Shown one piece after another: positions 15,011 to 17,581 of a DNA stretch of 17,581 nt. The position numbers and the translations under genes are program-made. The notes beneath the pieces were generated by a model that saw only the letters and a list, made by a program, of their open reading frames with translations, searched no databases and was not told where the DNA came from. The stretch is from Bacteroidales bacterium (GTDB taxonomy: Bacteria; Bacteroidota; Bacteroidia; Bacteroidales; UBA932). The stretch lies in contig JAFUWW010000097.1 of assembly GCA_017471085.1 (NCBI GenBank), positions 1-17,581 of the forward strand, written 5' to 3'. The stretch's first letter is position 1. Each line of letters begins with the position of its first letter.

Positions 15011-16041
15011 AAATCGGTCCGATAGACCTTGGCGAGCGTCCGGTCACATTGGCTCCGATGGAGGATGTGACCGACGCTTCTTTCCGCATCCTTTGCAGGG
15101 AGGCGGGCGCCGCCATGGTCACCACGGAATTCGTGAGCTCCGACGGTCTGGTGCGGGATGTGGGCAAGACCATCGCCAAAATGCATACCCTGGAGGAGGA
15201 GGCGCCGGTGGCCGTCCAGATCTACGGCAGTCTGCCGGAAGCCATGGTGGACGCCGCCAGAATGGCCGCCAATGCCGCCGAACTGGCCGGAGGGCACGGA
15301 GCCGACATCGTCGACATCAATTTCGGCTGCCCGGTGTCCAAGATCGCCGGCAGGGGAGCGGGGAGCGGCATGATGCGCGAGCCCGACAAGATGGTGGCCA
15401 TCACCAAGGCCATCGTGGAGGCTGTTCCCCGGAAACCCGTCACCGTGAAAACCCGCCTGGGCTGGGACGATGGCTCCAAAATCATCGTGGAACTGGCTGA
15501 GAGGCTGCAGGACGTGGGCATATCGGCCCTTACCATCCATGGACGCACCCGCTGCCAGATGTACAAGAGGGAGGCCGACTGGACCTTGATCGGCGAGGTG
15601 AAGAACAACCCCCGGATGCATATTCCCATCATCGGCAACGGCGACATCAACTCCGCCGCCAAGGCGTTGGAGGCCTTTGAACGCTATGGGGTCGACGGAA
15701 TCATGGTGGGCCGGGCTTCCTTCGGCCATCCGTGGATCTTCACGGAAATCCGGAACCTGCTGGATAAGGGCGAGGAACTTCCGCCCATGAGCGTCCGAGA
15801 CCGTGTCGCCCTGGCCAAACGCCATTTTCAGCTGTCCCTGGACCTGAAGGGCCCCGTGACGGGCGTGTACGAAATGCGCCGCCACCTCAGCTGCTACTTC
15901 AAGGGACTGAGGGATTTCAAGGACACCCGCATCAAGCTGGTCACCTCCAAAGACCCCGCCGAAATCATCGCCACCCTGGACTATGTGGCGGAGCGCTGGG
16001 GCGGGGAGTCCCCGGCCGTGGAAGGGGTGTACGGGCTGTAA
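15007..16041 (+). CDS. dusB: tRNA-dihydrouridine synthase (DusB type)
   Basis: This 344-aa flavoenzyme reduces specific uridines to dihydrouridine in tRNA. The FMN-binding barrel shows the N-terminal LAPMEDVTDASFR (15-27), TTEFVSSDGL, VQIYG (70-74), the catalytic cysteine C108 in NFGCPVSKI, the GAGSGMM turn, VKTRLGW (147-153), IHGRTR (177-182) and IGNGDI (209-214), VGRASFGHPW (234-243). A C-terminal helical domain follows, containing RRHLSCYFKG. The start codon is GTG at 15007, overlapping the GH3 stop (GTGA), the only position that fits the conserved N-terminus. Being last in the pfkA-lpxK-GH3 unit, it probably depends on that promoter. Confidence 0.93.
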   Translation: MKIGPIDLGERPVTLAPMEDVTDASFRILCREAGAAMVTTEFVSSDGLVRDVGKTIAKMHTLEEEAPVAVQIYGSLPEAMVDAARMAANAAELAGGHGADIVDINFGCPVSKIAGRGAGSGMMREPDKMVAITKAIVEAVPRKPVTVKTRLGWDDGSKIIVELAERLQDVGISALTIHGRTRCQMYKREADWTLIGEVKNNPRMHIPIIGNGDINSAAKALEAFERYGVDGIMVGRASFGHPWIFTEIRNLLDKGEELPPMSVRDRVALAKRHFQLSLDLKGPVTGVYEMRRHLSCYFKGLRDFKDTRIKLVTSKDPAEIIATLDYVAERWGGESPAVEGVYGL

Positions 16042-16077
16042 AGACCGATTTTTGAAAGCATTTGGACTATGCCGGGC

Positions 16078-16107
16078 ACCCTTGCAGCAGGGTATTTGCT
16101 ATTTTTG
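16078..16107 (+). promoter_or_regulatory. Promoter for the DUF4380 gene, with a small overlapping hairpin
   Basis: TATTTTTG at 16100-16107 is a good -7 box, placing the transcript start near 16114, 16 nt before the ATG. A TTG at 16082-16084 is a possible, rather close -33. An ACCCT/AGGGT inverted repeat (16078-16082, 16089-16093) overlaps the -33 region and may be a weak dusB terminator or an operator. Confidence 0.55.
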
Positions 16108-16129
16108 CCTTGCACCAAACGCCAATGAT

Positions 16130-17011
16130 ATGAAAAAGATTGTTTCCCTGATTTTTGCCGCCCTGTTTTTGGGCGCTGTCGCTGCCCAGGCTCAGAAGAT
16201 TGAGGCTGTGAGCGAATCGCAGTACTGCATTACCTCCGGAGACATGTCCCTGACGGTAGATGCCGCCCGCGGCGGAAAAATACTCTCGTTCAAGTATAAA
16301 GACAAGGAGGTCCTTTCCCAGACCCGCTTCCCGAACTCCTTCGGCAGCACCTTCTGGACTTCCCCGCAGGCCCAGTGGAACTGGCCGCCCGTGCCCGAGT
16401 ACGACAGCAAGCCTTACAAGGCCAATCTGAGCGGCGATGTCCTGGTACTCACCGGAGAGAAGTCCGAGCGCTTCGGCTATCGGATCGGCAAGAAGTTCCA
16501 TGTGTGCCCCAATGACGGCGCCATCGTGATTACCTACACCATTTTCAACGAGTCCGGGGAAACCCGCCAGGTGGCGCCCTGGGAGATCTCCCGCGTCCCC
16601 AACGGCGGTGTGCTGTTCTTTGACGCCCCGGCCGTGGAGCCCGGCAACAACATGGCCCTCATTCCTTTCCAGTTCCGGGATGGTGCCGCCTGGTACGTAA
16701 TGGACGAGGCTGGAGAAAACCGCAAGATCAATGCGAACGGCAAAGGCTGGCTGGCATTCAGCTCCGGCGGCGTGCTGTTTGTGAAGAAGTTCCCGGACCT
16801 GGCCGACGGTGAGGCCGCCCCCGCCGAGGCCGAGATCCAGGTCTATGTGAACACGGGCAAAACCTTTGTGGAGATAGAGGAGCAGGGCGCCTATACCACC
16901 CTGGCCCCCGGCGAGAAGCTGGACTGGACCGTCCGCTGGTATCTGCTGCCGCAGCCCGGCCCGGATGTCCCTTCCGCCGAGCTGTTGAAGTTGGCTCTTG
17001 GTGGAGCTTAA
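16130..17011 (+). CDS. Exported DUF4380 family protein (mutarotase-like fold)
   Basis: A 293-aa protein with a signal peptide (KK, hydrophobic core, cleavage expected near AAQAQ at 18-22). The mature part is all-beta and fits the DUF4380 family, related to the aldose-1-epimerase (galactose mutarotase) superfamily: RGGKILSFKYKDKEVL (46-61), FWTSPQAQWNWPP (75-87), YTIFNES (140-146), QVAPWEISRVPNGGVLFF (152-169), and a closing WTVRWYL. No function has been established for the family; binding or conversion of a sugar is a reasonable guess only. It has its own promoter and a strong hairpin after it, so it is probably a single-gene unit. The ATG at 16130 is chosen because it opens the signal peptide and follows the -7 box at a normal distance. 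Confidence 0.85.
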   Translation: MKKIVSLIFAALFLGAVAAQAQKIEAVSESQYCITSGDMSLTVDAARGGKILSFKYKDKEVLSQTRFPNSFGSTFWTSPQAQWNWPPVPEYDSKPYKANLSGDVLVLTGEKSERFGYRIGKKFHVCPNDGAIVITYTIFNESGETRQVAPWEISRVPNGGVLFFDAPAVEPGNNMALIPFQFRDGAAWYVMDEAGENRKINANGKGWLAFSSGGVLFVKKFPDLADGEAAPAEAEIQVYVNTGKTFVEIEEQGAYTTLAPGEKLDWTVRWYLLPQPGPDVPSAELLKLALGGA

Positions 17012-17035
17012 CCGCCTTTGTATCAAGCAGTTCAT

Positions 17036-17080
17036 GGTTCTCCTGTGTGTCTGGCGGCGCACAGGAGAACCTGTTATTGT
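17036..17080 (+). terminator. Hairpin terminator after the DUF4380 gene
   Basis: GGTTCTCCTGTG (17036-17047) and CACAGGAGAACC (17060-17071) form a perfect 12-bp stem with a 12-nt loop, 24 nt after the stop. The tail (TGTTATTGT) is only moderately T-rich. The stem would also form from the minus strand. Confidence 0.75.
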
Positions 17081-17158
17081 GCTGACTGCCAGGTAGTTAA
17101 CCTCCACTGCTTGTGTCTTTACGGGAAAATATGTGCTTCCATTCTTAAATATTGCCGT

Positions 17159-17291
17159 GTTGCAGCCGCAATCGGTCTCTCAGGGCAGTCTAGCCTGCGA
17201 CATGGCCATGGTTTAAGCCGCAGACCTGGTTTTCCCGTCCATGTTGCAAGTGAAATCGGCCTTGTAGGGCATTACAGCCTGCAACATGGCC
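17159..17291. repeat. Two imperfect direct repeats of about 49 nt, period 84 nt
   Basis: Copies at 17159-17207 and 17243-17291 share the ordered blocks GTTGCA, AATCGG, AGGGCA, AGCCTGC and ACATGGCC, with substitutions between them. AAGCC recurs at the same offset after both. Within each, GGGC and GCCT can pair around a 6-nt loop that differs (AGTCTA versus ATTACA). The second copy also closes with an 8-bp stem, AATCGGCC/GGCCGATT (17254-17261, 17288-17295). The first ends in the palindrome CATGGCCATG (17201-17210). The identity of the element is unknown. Confidence 0.7.
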
Positions 17292-17486
17292 GATTCGGAA
17301 GCCCGTATCACGTGATTCTTCAGACCAGCGTATCTTAAATGGAACATGCAGGGAACAACTGCTTACACGTTTTCGGCCATTTTTGCGTAATATGCCGTGT
17401 CGGGGACCAAGTGTACTGCATCAAGCCCATGTGAGCTTGGCCTTGGTATTTGTATTTCGTCCGAATTGTTCTAACTATGCAGTAGA

Positions 17487-17509
17487 AGCCTATGGTAATC
17501 CATAAGGCT
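17487..17509. other. Stem-loop in AT-rich DNA
   Basis: AGCCTATGG (17487-17495) pairs with CCATAAGGCT (17500-17509) with one bulged base and a TAAT loop. A second small CTAAG/CTTAG stem (17519-17523, 17529-17533) is followed by a T-rich run. It could be a terminator or a leader-RNA element; no flanking gene is visible to decide. Confidence 0.45.
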
Positions 17510-17581
17510 AACATAATGCTAAGTTTTGCTTAGAAATTTTGTTTAGGGTACACGCTTAATCCGGAAAATTAATCAGTAGCC

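Larger units (their letters stand above)
17012..17581. other. 570-nt non-coding region with hairpins and repeats
   Basis: No convincing gene was found here on either strand. A plus-strand frame at 17018-17338 is open, but it is rich in Cys and His, has no recognisable motif and merely follows the 84-nt repeat period (28 codons). A minus-strand open stretch at 17363-17470 is only about 35 codons and lacks a suitable start. The region holds a terminator hairpin (17036-17071), two structured repeats (17159-17291), a promoter-like CATTTTTG (17378-17385), a nested CCAAG/CTTGG plus CAAGC/GCTTG hairpin (17407-17446) and another hairpin at 17487-17509. The last 240 nt are clearly more AT-rich than the genes. 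It may be the regulatory leader of a gene beyond the right edge. Confidence 0.6.

Noticed and set aside
17121..17238. ACGGGAAAA (17121-17129) and TTTTCCCGT (17230-17238) as ends of a small element
   Set aside because: Only 9 nt, far apart and interrupted by the repeat structure; likely chance.
17159..17291. The repeat pair as a CRISPR array
   Set aside because: Only two diverged copies, long repeats with variable positions inside, and no cas genes nearby.
17018..17338. Plus-strand 106-codon frame after the DUF4380 gene
   Set aside because: Starts inside the terminator region, is Cys/His-rich, and its internal repeat only reflects the 84-nt DNA repeat being a multiple of three.
17143..17340. 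TCTTAAAT at both 17143-17150 and 17333-17340 as a possible target-site duplication around the repeats
   Set aside because: An 8-nt repeat is expected by chance in a region this size, and there are no terminal inverted repeats.
17363..17470. Minus-strand short frame ending in KMAENV
   Set aside because: It looks protein-like over about 20 codons but is closed by a stop upstream and has only an internal ATG; too short to support.

Overview
The window reads as G+C-rich chromosomal DNA from a member of the Bacteroidota, most likely the order Bacteroidales. Four lines of evidence support this. Several genes have -7 boxes of the TAnnTTTG type used by the Bacteroidota primary sigma factor. The protein cut by the left edge ends in a type IX secretion (T9SS) sorting domain. 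A DAHP synthase carries a C-terminal chorismate mutase, a fusion known from this phylum. There are also an lpxK gene (Gram-negative lipid A) and several exported lipoproteins and hydrolases typical of polysaccharide-degrading gut or rumen Bacteroidales. The genus cannot be fixed from the sequence alone.

Layout. (1) 1-450: 3' end of a T9SS-secreted protein on the plus strand, meeting tail to tail with (2) a minus-strand pair at 447-3302: a NapH-NapG-like membrane iron-sulfur protein followed by a Tat/lipoprotein-type aldo/keto reductase with two 4Fe-4S motifs. (3) A compact divergent promoter region around 3327-3364, containing a perfect palindrome. (4) 3386-7980, plus strand: frr, then prephenate dehydratase, an aminotransferase, prephenate dehydrogenase and DAHP synthase/chorismate mutase. 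This forms one tightly packed operon for entry into the aromatic pathway and for its Phe/Tyr branches. (5) 8074-10516: two different exported alpha/beta hydrolases, followed by a 37-codon AraC-type regulator remnant. (6) 10671-16041: pfkA, lpxK, a GH3 glycosidase lipoprotein and dusB, with a 3-nt gap and then two 4-nt overlaps, so probably one transcription unit from the pfkA promoter. (7) 16130-17011: an exported DUF4380 protein with its own promoter and a strong hairpin behind it. (8) 17012-17581: non-coding DNA with hairpins and two diverged copies of a structured repeat.

How the genes work together. The aromatic operon makes DAHP, converts chorismate to prephenate, and turns prephenate into phenylpyruvate and hydroxyphenylpyruvate, which the aminotransferase can aminate. 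The exported esterase, hydrolase, GH3 enzyme and DUF4380 protein suggest glycan or plant-cell-wall processing in the periplasm or outer membrane. The minus-strand pair is the best candidate for an under-described system: a membrane quinol-linked iron-sulfur module next to a reductase that appears to be exported. No IS element, tRNA, rRNA or CRISPR array was seen.
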